Shown here in pieces: positions 1 through 5,627 of a DNA stretch of 7,846 nt. A model generated the notes under the pieces. That model had not been told where the DNA came from. It did not search any database and worked only from the letters and a program-made list of their open reading frames with translations. Position 1 is the stretch's first letter. Each line of letters opens with the position of its first letter. Made by a program: the position numbers and the translations under genes. Source of the DNA: Syntrophaceae bacterium (lineage in GTDB: Bacteria; Desulfobacterota; Desulfomonilia; Desulfomonilales; Desulfomonilaceae); the NCBI GenBank assembly GCA_014874425.1, contig JACWAG010000137.1, positions 1 through 7,846 of the forward strand, in the 5' to 3' direction.

Positions 1-564
1 ACTCTCTTTAAGGCGGGTTTGCACAAACTCGTCATCAATTGCTATGACGACGAGAAAGGCCGTCTGGGTCGTTTACACAGCATCGCTACCGAAATAACGA
101 ACCAAATGCCCGATGTCAGGAACTCCAAAGGTGGCTTCCATATGATGATTAGGCCGGAGCGGTCGAATAGGGTCCGGCAGGAAATAACGATAGAGAACAA
201 GACAACCTGGACGAAGGATGGTCAAGAAAACTGGGCGGGAAACGTCCCGGGTATACATCTGGTGCGAGAACCAATGAAGGCTTGGTGTTTTCGACCGTTT
301 TATCAACTATACGTCCATTACAACGGCAACGTTGTCCTCTGTTGTTGCGACTGGAAAGGCGATGTGGTGTTCGGAAATATTCAAGAAAAAAGTCTTGACG
401 ACATTTTCTCCGGTCCGGTGGCCACAACTTATCGCCAAAACCTCAAGAACAAGAATAGACAGATGAAACTTTGTGATGTTTGTGATTATCCTGGAAAACT
501 TCCGTCGTCTGCACGCATCTTCTATTATGTCATAAATTTCATGAATCGATTGCGAGGTTCTTAA
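1..564 (+). CDS. Radical SAM enzyme with SPASM domain, C-terminal part (cut by left edge)
   Basis: The reading frame is open from base 1, so the N-terminal part, which would hold the CxxxCxxC radical-SAM cluster site, lies outside the window. The first visible residues (TLFKAGLHKLVINCYDD) resemble the late strands of the SAM barrel. About 187 residues are visible. Cysteines fit a SPASM domain: C96 followed by RPFYQLYVHYNGNVVLCCCD (C114-C116), then FGNIQEKSLDDIF, then C158-x2-C161. In this family such cysteines bind an auxiliary [4Fe-4S] cluster. SPASM proteins modify peptides or act on small molecules, and some sit in cell-surface polysaccharide or lipid loci. The substrate cannot be told here. 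It is convergent with the NusG-like gene, 171 bases away. The TTG at 19 is only an internal codon, not a credible start. The fold is confident; the role is not known. Confidence 0.85.
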   Translation, partial: TLFKAGLHKLVINCYDDEKGRLGRLHSIATEITNQMPDVRNSKGGFHMMIRPERSNRVRQEITIENKTTWTKDGQENWAGNVPGIHLVREPMKAWCFRPFYQLYVHYNGNVVLCCCDWKGDVVFGNIQEKSLDDIFSGPVATTYRQNLKNKNRQMKLCDVCDYPGKLPSSARIFYYVINFMNRLRGS

Positions 565-735
565 CCGGATGGCAAAGACAGGAAGAACATGGCAAGCCGA
601 GAGTCGCTTCCACTCATAACAGATACCAACCGGACTTGTTATCTTCTGGTGAAGTTTTTAATATTCTGTTCATCGAAATTACTGGATGGTAAACTTGCAA
701 AAAGGTTAGGCTGACAGCAACACGCCTTATTGGGA
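565..735. other. Convergent intergenic spacer, no clear feature
   Basis: This spacer lies between the stop codons of the radical SAM gene and the NusG-like gene. No strong GC-rich hairpin followed by a T-run is visible for either strand. A 16-codon ATG frame at 569-619 has no ribosome-binding site and is not called. Confidence 0.5.
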
Positions 736-1335
736 TCATTTTAAGATCTCCAGGTCTGTAAGAGGGTCTACATTAACAATCACCGTCCGGTTGAACATTT
801 CTACCGTTATAGCAAACCGGCCCTTGCTGGAGCGCCCGACAACTATACCTTCAACTCCTTGAAGCGGGCCTGATGTGACCACCACTCTCCGACCTTTGAG
901 CAGCCCAGGCTTTACCAAAAGATCCTGTTCGACCGCGAGGACTTTTGATACGGATTGTAGTTCCATGACGAATGAGCCTTGCTCCCTTATCTGAATAATC
1001 CTGGCAAAGTCATGGGTGTCGTACAGACGCCAATGCTTTTCTCTATCCAGAGCAAAGCAGAGATATCCCTTAAACAAAGGCGCTTTTGTAATTTTTTCCC
1101 GAAGCCCGCCTATTCTGATTTTACGGTCGTACAGAGGCATGTAATAACTTATTCCCTGGTTTAACAGGTATCTTGCAAGTTTCCATTCGCGGTTGGGCTT
1201 GGAGTGGATTACCCACCACAACCCCAAGTCCTCTTCGAGGGGCTTTCCTTCAGGATATCGGGATGGGATGTCCTCGTTAAATCGCATGGGGGTAATTAGA
1301 TCGCCACGACCAATGACAGAGTCGCAGGCTGACAC
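736..1335 (-). CDS. NusG-family paralogue (specialised transcription elongation/antitermination factor)
   Basis: 199 residues from a GTG start. After about 38 residues without a recognised domain comes an NGN domain. It opens with LWWVIHSKPNREWKLARYLL and continues through GISYYMPLYDRK and APLFKGYLCFALD. This is the NusG pattern of a WYV-type strand, a conserved E, FlPl and PLFpGY. The C-terminal KOW domain is clear: GRRVVVTSGPLQGVEGIVVG, then a VxVDPLTDLEIL end. Family knowledge: the NGN domain binds the RNA polymerase clamp, and the KOW domain contacts partners such as S10/ribosome or Rho. Housekeeping nusG normally sits beside secE and rplK. Its isolated position near polysaccharide genes suggests an RfaH/LoaP/UpxY-like operon-specific regulator, which is inference. 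An in-frame ATG at 1287 (M17) is an alternative start. Neither start has a strong SD. The frame is closed by a stop upstream of the GTG. Confidence 0.9.
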   Translation of the reverse strand: MSACDSVIGRGDLITPMRFNEDIPSRYPEGKPLEEDLGLWWVIHSKPNREWKLARYLLNQGISYYMPLYDRKIRIGGLREKITKAPLFKGYLCFALDREKHWRLYDTHDFARIIQIREQGSFVMELQSVSKVLAVEQDLLVKPGLLKGRRVVVTSGPLQGVEGIVVGRSSKGRFAITVEMFNRTVIVNVDPLTDLEILK

Positions 1336-1468
1336 ATGTCGAAATTGTAAGCCGAGATGAAAAATGCCGCAATCTCAAAATTATGCGCCGCGATCATAGC
1401 GACATTTTCGACACAAGAGCCATTCACGGGGAAGACTCACACTCATAATCAATTTTCATATCATAAAC

Positions 1469-1497
1469 ATTATATAGTACTATCATAAAAAAGGAAA
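1469..1497 (-). promoter_or_regulatory. Possible promoter for the NusG-like gene
   Basis: The minus strand carries a perfect TATAAT (plus-strand ATTATA, 1469-1474). A weak -35 (TTTCCT, plus-strand 1492-1497) lies 17 bases upstream. The implied leader before the GTG would be about 125 bases. The surrounding DNA is AT-rich, so a chance match is possible. Plus-strand promoter elements for the elyC-like gene must lie in the same stretch, but none is convincing. Confidence 0.3.
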
Positions 1498-1501
1498 GCT
1501 G

Positions 1502-1528
1502 ATGATTCAAGCTAACATGCTCAACTAA
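1502..1528 (+). other. Eight-codon upstream reading frame before the elyC-like gene
   Basis: ATG ATT CAA GCT AAC ATG CTC AAC TAA, encoding MIQANMLN, is preceded at a normal distance by AAGGAAA (1491-1497). Its stop TAA runs directly into the AAAAGGAAA that serves the elyC-like gene at 1542. The AAAAGGAAA block is therefore present twice, each copy followed by an ATG. This could be a translated leader coupled to the downstream gene, or chance in an A-rich leader. Confidence 0.3.
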
Positions 1529-1541
1529 AAGGAAATGGGTC

Positions 1542-2321
1542 ATGCAATATTTATTATTTGTCACTAAAAAGTTAGTAAGCGTTATGATATATCCGGTTGG
1601 CATAACCTGGGCGCTTGGGTTTATAGCTCTTATGATGTTCCTAAAGAAGCGGAATAGAGCGGGCATTGTCCTGTTGAGCGCTGCGGGAATAACACTACTC
1701 GCGTTCTCGTTGGTCTGGACAGGCCTAGCCTTGCTACGGCCGTTGGAAGATGAGGCCGGCCCCTATGCGGACCCGGCCAAATTACGAGGCGCCGGCGTAG
1801 AATACATTGTGGTACTGGGAGGCACATCGTTCACTAATGAGATGAGCGCTTCAGATATTTGGGACAGGTCTGTGCTCAGGTTGTTGGAGGGCGTGAGATT
1901 ATGGAAGGACATGCCCGGCGCTAAACTAGTTCTATCCGGTGGCGCGCCAAGTTCCGCGGAGGTGATGGCAGTTCTACCGATGCGCCTTGGAGTTTCGAGA
2001 GAGTCACTAATATTGGAGACTCGCGCGCTCGATACAGATGATGAAGCTAACCTTTTTAAACCAATTGTTAGTGATGCGCCGTTCGCTCTGGTTACTTCAG
2101 CGAGCCACATCCCGAGAGCGCTAAGACTTTTCAGGAGCAAGGGGATGAACCCTTGGCCATGCCCTTGCGATTTTAGGGCGAAGAGGCGGCAGCCTTTGTT
2201 TGTATTGCTTTCCCCGAATGCAGATGGCCTGTATAATTCGGAGATTGCCTTACATGAATATTATGGTCGCATGTTCTATTGGTTGAAGGGGTTGATAGCC
2301 CATACCGCGCAAGCGTATTAA
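1542..2321 (+). CDS. elyC: ElyC/SanA-like DUF218 (YdcF-type) inner-membrane protein
   Basis: 259 residues, the same length as E. coli ElyC as I remember it. Two N-terminal membrane segments lie at about 12-34 and 41-64, separated by a short basic stretch (KKRNR). The DUF218 domain follows. Its marks are IVVLGG (89-94), DIWDRSVLRLLEGVRLW (105-121), LVLSGG (129-134), LILET (156-160), TDDEAN (165-170) and VTSASHIPRALRLF (184-197). The closing HEYYGRMFYWLKG is also typical. In E. coli, ElyC supports peptidoglycan synthesis and is linked to undecaprenyl-phosphate carrier use, acting from the inner membrane toward the periplasm. The ATG has an SD-like AAAGGAAAT about 6-10 bases upstream. It diverges from the NusG-like gene. 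A role in lipid-carrier balance would suit a neighbourhood that makes surface polysaccharide. The family call is strong; orthology to elyC rather than another DUF218 member is less sure. Confidence 0.85.
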   Translation: MQYLLFVTKKLVSVMIYPVGITWALGFIALMMFLKKRNRAGIVLLSAAGITLLAFSLVWTGLALLRPLEDEAGPYADPAKLRGAGVEYIVVLGGTSFTNEMSASDIWDRSVLRLLEGVRLWKDMPGAKLVLSGGAPSSAEVMAVLPMRLGVSRESLILETRALDTDDEANLFKPIVSDAPFALVTSASHIPRALRLFRSKGMNPWPCPCDFRAKRRQPLFVLLSPNADGLYNSEIALHEYYGRMFYWLKGLIAHTAQAY

Positions 2322-2376
2322 TCTCCTGTTTAGCGAAATTACAGTCCTCATAGCAGTGACGCTGGGGGATAGAACC

Positions 2377-2418
2377 TAACACTTGAGGTAAACTCAATAG
2401 TCTACCCCAAGTGAGTTA
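2377..2418. terminator. Imperfect hairpin between convergent genes, possible bidirectional terminator
   Basis: TAAC-ACTTGAGGTA (2377-2390) pairs with TACCCCAAGT-GA-GTTA (2403-2418). The ten-base core has one mismatch. Four further pairs lie beyond a two-base bulge, and the loop is 12 bases. It sits 55 bases past the elyC-like stop and 65 bases past the stop of the opposing small gene. Neither side has a proper T-run, so Rho-independent termination is uncertain. Confidence 0.4.
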
Positions 2419-2483
2419 TCATACAAAGGTATTGAATGGACTATCAAAGCGGGCGTTTATTCGCTGCCGGATTTACAGAGAAT

Positions 2484-2948
2484 CTACTGTTCACTCCTGG
2501 CGGAACGCTTTCGGTCATCTGAAGCAAGTTTGATTATCAAAAGATTATCCAGAACTTCAACCGAGCGGGTGGAATCAACAAATTTCTTGGATGGAGAGAC
2601 ATTGAGCCCATATTGGGCGTTAAAAAGTTCCAGGACTTTGTCTCTACCAAGTATTTCGCGCATTTGTAGATCAATTTCGACAAGAGCGCCTTTCGGATCG
2701 AATTTATACGCGGCGAACCTGAAGAGATTATCGTTTCGAATAATTTCCCCAATCTCGTCCCCAATTTCTTCGAATGAAGATGTCCCTGTTTGTTTCTTAA
2801 GAATATCCAGAATTTGTAGCTTAGTCATTCCAAGCCGTATGTCTCGATAACCTTCAGGAGGTTTGGGTCCTGCAAACGAGGCAGACATTAATACAAGTGA
2901 AAACAAAACAGTCATAGCGATGACGATTAGCGCCCAGCTTTTTCTCAT
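2484..2948 (-). CDS. Small secreted protein with SmpA/BamE-like motif, function unknown
   Basis: 154 residues from the ATG at 2948, which lies five bases after a perfect GGAGGA (plus-strand 2953-2958). An in-frame ATG thirty bases further up (2978) lies inside the promoter -10 and lacks such a site, so it is rejected. Residues 1-26 form a signal peptide: MRK, a long hydrophobic core, and SASFA before the cut at G27. The mature part starts GPKPPEGYRDIRLGMTKLQI. The string I-x-LGMTK-x-Q-I-x-x-I-L resembles the first helix of SmpA/OmlA (BamE)-like and related small periplasmic domains. No lipobox cysteine is present, so it is not a classical BamE lipoprotein. The C-terminal end is charged (DDRKRSARSEQ). 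It lies downstream of the HtrA-like gene on the same strand but has its own promoter. A periplasmic location is likely; no function can be assigned. Confidence 0.8.
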   Translation of the reverse strand: MRKSWALIVIAMTVLFSLVLMSASFAGPKPPEGYRDIRLGMTKLQILDILKKQTGTSSFEEIGDEIGEIIRNDNLFRFAAYKFDPKGALVEIDLQMREILGRDKVLELFNAQYGLNVSPSKKFVDSTRSVEVLDNLLIIKLASDDRKRSARSEQ

Positions 2949-2977
2949 AAAATCCTCCAAGGGGGATAATTGGTACA

Positions 2978-3006
2978 ATTATACTAAATATGTGAAAAAA
3001 TTTGAA
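2978..3006 (-). promoter_or_regulatory. Promoter of the small secreted-protein gene
   Basis: On the minus strand, TTCAAA (plus-strand 3001-3006, 4/6 match to TTGACA) is followed after exactly 17 bases by a perfect TATAAT (plus-strand 2978-2983). An A/T-only tract just upstream (ATTTTATTTT on the minus strand, 3007-3016) resembles an UP element. Transcription would start near 2971, giving a leader of about 23 bases that contains GGAGGA. Confidence 0.65.
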
Positions 3007-3107
3007 AAATAAAATGGTGATTTCCGAAAAAAAATTACTCTTTCTTGCGCAAAATTGATTATCAACATAATTTATGGCAAATTCAGCCCAATTTCCATAC
3101 TCCGCTG

Positions 3108-4103
3108 TCAAATTCTGTTCCCTGAGCCTGGAGTAAAAACGCGGTCAAGCTTATTGGGGGTTCGATCCGGTGGAATTACAGGGCGCGTTCCTCGGGGGCC
3201 ATGAGAGGGAGTTCGTGTCAAATCCGCCTGTTTCAGCATTATCCTATCGACAACTTGTTTCATAAGATTGATAGGAATAGCGAACCCGATGCCCATATAT
3301 CCTCCGCTACGGGACAGGATTGCAGTATTCATACCAATTACCTGTCCATCGATATTGACTAGCGGGCCTCCGGAATTTCCCGGATTGATCGCCGCGTCAG
3401 TCTGAATAAAATCTTCATAATCAAGGATTCCCATATCATTGCGCCCTTTTGCGCTGACTATACCAGCAGTCATTGTCTGCGTCAGTCCGAATGGATTGCC
3501 AATTGCCAGGACCCAGTCCCCAACTTCCAGGGTGGATGAATTACCCAAAACAACGTGAGGTAAATCTTTACCATCTATCTTTAATATTGCAACATCAGTT
3601 TTAGGGTCGGCTGCGACTACCCTGGCTTTGTATTTTTTCTTGCCTTCGAGGGTAACGATGATTTCATCAGCGCCTTTTATCACGTGACGGTTAGTTAAAA
3701 TGTAGCCGCGACTATCAAAAATGAAGCCGGAACCAAGCCCCTGCTGGCGCATTCTCCCGCCACCGCCCGGAGGAGCGCCAAAAAAGCGTTTGAAGAAATC
3801 ATCACCAAAAAATTCCCGAAACGGATGATTTTCAAAGAAGGGATCAATTTCGGGTCCCGGACCTTGAGTTTGAATTATCCTGACGGATGATATGTTTACA
3901 ACCGCTGGGCGAACGTTCTTGGCTACCGCTCTAAAAGATTCCTGTAGATCTTTTGCCCCATTCTTGACGACAGGCTGAGCGTACGTCGATGATGTCCATG
4001 AACAAAAAGTAATAAGCGCAATAGCGAAAATAATGCGACTGATATTGAATGAAATCCGCAGCCTGGATTTGCAGGACTTGCGATCTGTACAGTTTGAAGA
4101 CAT
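3108..4103 (-). CDS. HtrA/DegP-like periplasmic serine protease lacking PDZ domains
   Basis: 331 residues. A signal peptide with a basic start and a hydrophobic core at about 21-35 ends SSTYA before Q43. The protease domain is complete: AVVNISS (67-73), an LA-loop-like insertion rich in F and G (88-118), GSGFIFD, TNRHV (H140), TDVAIL (D170), IGNPFGL (201-207), and [10 protein letters not shown] (S244). The H-D-S triad is intact. After [15 protein letters not shown] (275-289), where relatives carry one or two PDZ domains, only a 42-residue proline- and arginine-rich tail follows. Other frames past that point show no PDZ remnant, so this looks like a real short form and not a frameshift. DegP relatives degrade or refold damaged envelope proteins. 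PDZ domains normally bind substrates and control activity, so regulation should differ here. The ATG has GAGGAG five bases upstream (plus-strand 4109-4114). It is divergent from the lipocalin gene. Confidence 0.9.
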   Translation of the reverse strand: MSSNCTDRKSCKSRLRISFNISRIIFAIALITFCSWTSSTYAQPVVKNGAKDLQESFRAVAKNVRPAVVNISSVRIIQTQGPGPEIDPFFENHPFREFFGDDFFKRFFGAPPGGGGRMRQQGLGSGFIFDSRGYILTNRHVIKGADEIIVTLEGKKKYKARVVAADPKTDVAILKIDGKDLPHVVLGNSSTLEVGDWVLAIGNPFGLTQTMTAGIVSAKGRNDMGILDYEDFIQTDAAINPGNSGGPLVNIDGQVIGMNTAILSRSGGYMGIGFAIPINLMKQVVDRIMLKQADLTRTPSHGPRGTRPVIPPDRTPNKLDRVFTPGSGNRI

Positions 4104-4136
4104 AAAAACTCCTCTGCTAAAGGCGAATCAATAATA

Positions 4137-4167
4137 TTGAATTGGCGAAAAATTCTCATAGTATAAA
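4137..4167. promoter_or_regulatory. Divergent promoter region for the protease and lipocalin genes
   Basis: Overlapping -10-like boxes face both ways. TATAAA (4162-4167) on the plus strand has TTGAAT (4137-4142) upstream, with a long 19-base gap. TATACT on the minus strand (plus-strand 4160-4165) has no good -35 at normal spacing. Placement is reasonable for two divergent genes, but the boxes are weak and a non-housekeeping sigma factor is possible. Confidence 0.3.
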
Positions 4168-4265
4168 CTGTCGGTCGGAAGCAAGAGAGGAAGTTTAATC
4201 CATGAGTGCGCTATCAACTTTAGTCAACCGAAAGCTGGCCATGGTTTCAAAGACGGAGACGCATA

Positions 4266-4304
4266 ATGAAATTTTCCAGTCGATTGCCAATTTGTTTTTT
4301 TTTT
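4266..4304 (+). other. Displaced true start of the lipocalin gene (signal peptide in another frame)
   Basis: ATG at 4266 has GGAG seven bases upstream (4255-4258) and reads MKFSSRLPICFFF before leaving the lipocalin frame. Unshifted, it ends after 28 codons. With nine T's in place of ten, the frames join and give MKFSSRLPICFFLLSLIVLM followed by FVQFSNS. That is a signal peptide with a basic start, a hydrophobic core and a polar end, and the restored protein would be 368 residues. Confidence 0.75.
4295..4304 (+). repeat. Homopolymer of ten T's at the frame junction
   Basis: The run lies between G4294 and G4305, inside the codons for the signal-peptide core. It separates the ATG frame (4266) from the frame of the lipocalin body. 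Runs of this length are prone to replication or polymerase slippage, and to sequencing miscounts. Confidence 0.9.
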
Positions 4305-5373
4305 GCTGAGTTTGATCGTGTTAATGTTCGTACAGTTTTCAAATTCCGATGAATTTAAAAAGGCGACTCAAAATAGAGCTATAACTTTCCCGCATGATCA
4401 CGGTAAACACCCGAACTTTGAGACCGAGTGGTGGTACTTTACCGGAAACCTGGCTTCAAAAAATCATGAATGGGGAACGCAACTAACTTTTTTCCGCCGT
4501 GGTCTTTTCAAAAAACCTGCAAAGAAAGGCTCCGCGTGGCGCGTTCGAGATTTATATCCAGCGCATTTTGCTCTTACCGACGTCACCGACAATAAATTCT
4601 TTCACACTGAACTTATTTCTAGAGAGGGTCCAGGATTGTCAGGCGCGGCTAACGATAGCTTAAATGTTCATATTAAGAATTGGACCGCGTCACAGAAAGG
4701 AGAACAAATTCTACTAAAAGCAAGAGAAGAGCAGTATGCGATAGATTTAACGCTCACTCCCGAGAAACCGGTAGTTTTGCACGGAGACAAGGGGTTCAGT
4801 GTTAAGGGAAGTGATACAAATCAAGCTAGCTATTACTATTCATATACAAGGCTTAGCGCTAAAGGCGCCTTACTGTTTAATGGAGTAGAACATCATGTTT
4901 CTGGTCTTATGTGGATGGACCATGAATTTGGGTCGTCGATATTGAGCGCGGATCAGGTCGGTTGGGATTGGTTTAGCATTCAATTTGATGACAGAACAGA
5001 GTTGATGGCTTTTCATCTCCGACGAAAGGACGGTTCCTTCGACAAGCCGTTTGCGACATTTGTTGATTCATCCGGTAACTATACCCATCTCTCTGGAGAT
5101 TCAATATCTATAACACCCACAAATTTCTGGGTAAGTCCTCACACGAAAGCCAAATATCCCTTGGAATGGGTCATAGAAGTCCCGGAAAACCAACTTAAAT
5201 TGAAAATAGTACCTGCGATAAAGGACCAGGAGCTTACTGCTGAAAAAGGTTCAGGAACAAGTTATTGGGAAGGCGCCGCAAGGGTTACCGGTGTTGTGGG
5301 AGATCAGCCTGTCAGAGGTAGTGGCTACGTAGAACTGACCGGGTACGGGAAATCCATGGGAGGACAACTGTAG
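4303..5373 (+). CDS. Secreted CrtC/AttH-like lipocalin-fold protein (start frameshifted)
   Basis: The continuous frame starts at a TTG inside a T-run, with no ribosome-binding site, and encodes 356 residues. The natural start is probably ATG 4266, joined by a one-base shift at 4295-4304. The body matches the CrtC/AttH (DUF2006, lipocalin-like) family. FPHDHGKHPNFETEWWYFTG opens the first barrel, then TQLTFFRRGLF, DLYPAHFALTD, a YYYSYTRL strand, and MWMDHEFGSS before GWDWFSIQFDD and MAFHLRR. The second barrel runs to GSGYVELTGYGKS. Members include carotenoid 1,2-hydratase (CrtC) and uncharacterised periplasmic proteins usually encoded with FtsX/MacB-type ABC transporters (attEFGH). No carotenoid gene or transporter is seen here, so a hydrophobic-ligand or lipid-handling role is only inferred. 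It is divergent from the protease gene. Confidence 0.85.
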   Translation: MLSLIVLMFVQFSNSDEFKKATQNRAITFPHDHGKHPNFETEWWYFTGNLASKNHEWGTQLTFFRRGLFKKPAKKGSAWRVRDLYPAHFALTDVTDNKFFHTELISREGPGLSGAANDSLNVHIKNWTASQKGEQILLKAREEQYAIDLTLTPEKPVVLHGDKGFSVKGSDTNQASYYYSYTRLSAKGALLFNGVEHHVSGLMWMDHEFGSSILSADQVGWDWFSIQFDDRTELMAFHLRRKDGSFDKPFATFVDSSGNYTHLSGDSISITPTNFWVSPHTKAKYPLEWVIEVPENQLKLKIVPAIKDQELTAEKGSGTSYWEGAARVTGVVGDQPVRGSGYVELTGYGKSMGGQL

Positions 5374-5411
5374 GATTTTCATAAGTTCGTGAGAACGCGC
5401 TAATTTTCATA

Positions 5412-5439
5412 TTGACATAAATTAAAAGCCACGTATATT
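5412..5439 (+). promoter_or_regulatory. Strong sigma-70-type promoter of the small membrane-protein gene
   Basis: A perfect TTGACA (5412-5417), a 16-base gap, then TATATT (5434-5439, 5/6 match). Transcription should begin near 5446, leaving a leader of about 17 bases that is almost entirely the ribosome-binding site. Confidence 0.75.
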
Positions 5440-5462
5440 TTGTTGAGTTGGAGGTGAGGGAC

Positions 5463-5546
5463 ATGGAGGTGCTATTTTTAGTCTCCGTAGGAACTGCTGT
5501 ATTGTGGCTTGCGTTTGGTAACAAGAAACATTGGTCAGGCATGTAA
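5463..5546 (+). CDS. 27-residue small membrane protein, free-standing gene
   Basis: ATG follows GGAGGTGA (5450-5457) at an ideal five-base gap. The peptide begins MEVLFLVSVGTAVLWLAF, one hydrophobic stretch long enough to span a membrane, and ends with a short basic/polar tail (GNKKHWSGM). An acidic residue at position 2 and lysines after the span suggest an N-out, C-in insertion. It has its own promoter upstream (5412-5439) and its own intrinsic terminator downstream (5576-5616), so it is expressed independently of both neighbours. Size and layout resemble small subunits or regulators of membrane complexes (CydX-, CcoS- or KdpF-like), but the sequence does not match any I recognise, and no partner gene is in view. 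Evidence for a gene is good; function is unknown. Confidence 0.75.
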   Translation: MEVLFLVSVGTAVLWLAFGNKKHWSGM

Positions 5547-5575
5547 GCCAAAAGAATTTTTAGCGTGAATCTAAC

Positions 5576-5616
5576 AACCGGGAGTTTTCATAAAAGAAGC
5601 TCCCGGTTTCATTTTG
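5576..5616 (+). terminator. Intrinsic terminator after the small membrane-protein gene
   Basis: AACCGGGAG (5576-5584) pairs perfectly with CTCCCGGTT (5600-5608) around a 15-base loop, followed by TTTCATTTTG. It lies 29 bases after the small gene's stop. It is also 19 bases past the stop of the opposing glycosyltransferase gene. On the minus strand the stem is followed by only TTGTTAG, so termination in that direction is likely weaker. Confidence 0.85.
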
Positions 5617-5627
5617 TATGCGCCCGA

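Larger units (their letters stand above)
4202..4309 (+). other. Short open frame ending at the poly-T tract upstream of the lipocalin gene
   Basis: A 35-codon ATG frame begins after AGAGAGGAAG (4184-4193, rather distant from the start) and ends TTT TTT TTT TGC TGA. Its stop overlaps the TTG at 4303 by seven bases. One extra T in the tract would join it to the lipocalin frame, but its start would not be a normal signal-peptide n-region. It is probably not a gene; it is listed because it bears on how the lipocalin gene is read. Confidence 0.2.

Noticed and set aside
569..619. 16-codon ATG frame after the radical SAM gene
   Set aside because: It has no ribosome-binding site, no hydrophobic or other feature, and lies in an otherwise featureless spacer.
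1337..1413. Inverted pair TGTCGAAA / TTTCGACA upstream of the NusG-like gene
   Set aside because: Only eight bases each and 61 bases apart. Pairing does not extend in either direction, so chance is likely.
1336..1541. Search for JUMPstart/ops (GGCGGTAG) or a riboswitch
   Set aside because: No ops core and no recognisable riboswitch fold was seen in this or the other intergenic regions.
1424..1666. 80-codon minus-strand frame across the elyC-like gene start
   Set aside because: It lies antisense to the elyC-like start and the AT-rich promoter region, has no recognisable domain, and has no good ribosome-binding site.
1763..2140. 125-codon minus-strand frame inside the elyC-like gene
   Set aside because: It is antisense to a clearly conserved DUF218 domain, and its low-complexity Ser/Pro/Thr composition is typical of a shadow frame.
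2530..2850. 106-codon plus-strand frame antisense to the small secreted protein
   Set aside because: The opposite strand has a promoter, a perfect SD and a signal peptide. This frame has none and is rich in Ser/Arg/Ile, as expected of an antisense shadow.
3055..3065. TTGATTATCAA considered as an FNR site
   Set aside because: The half-sites TTGAT and ATCAA are separated by one base in place of the four needed for an FNR box.
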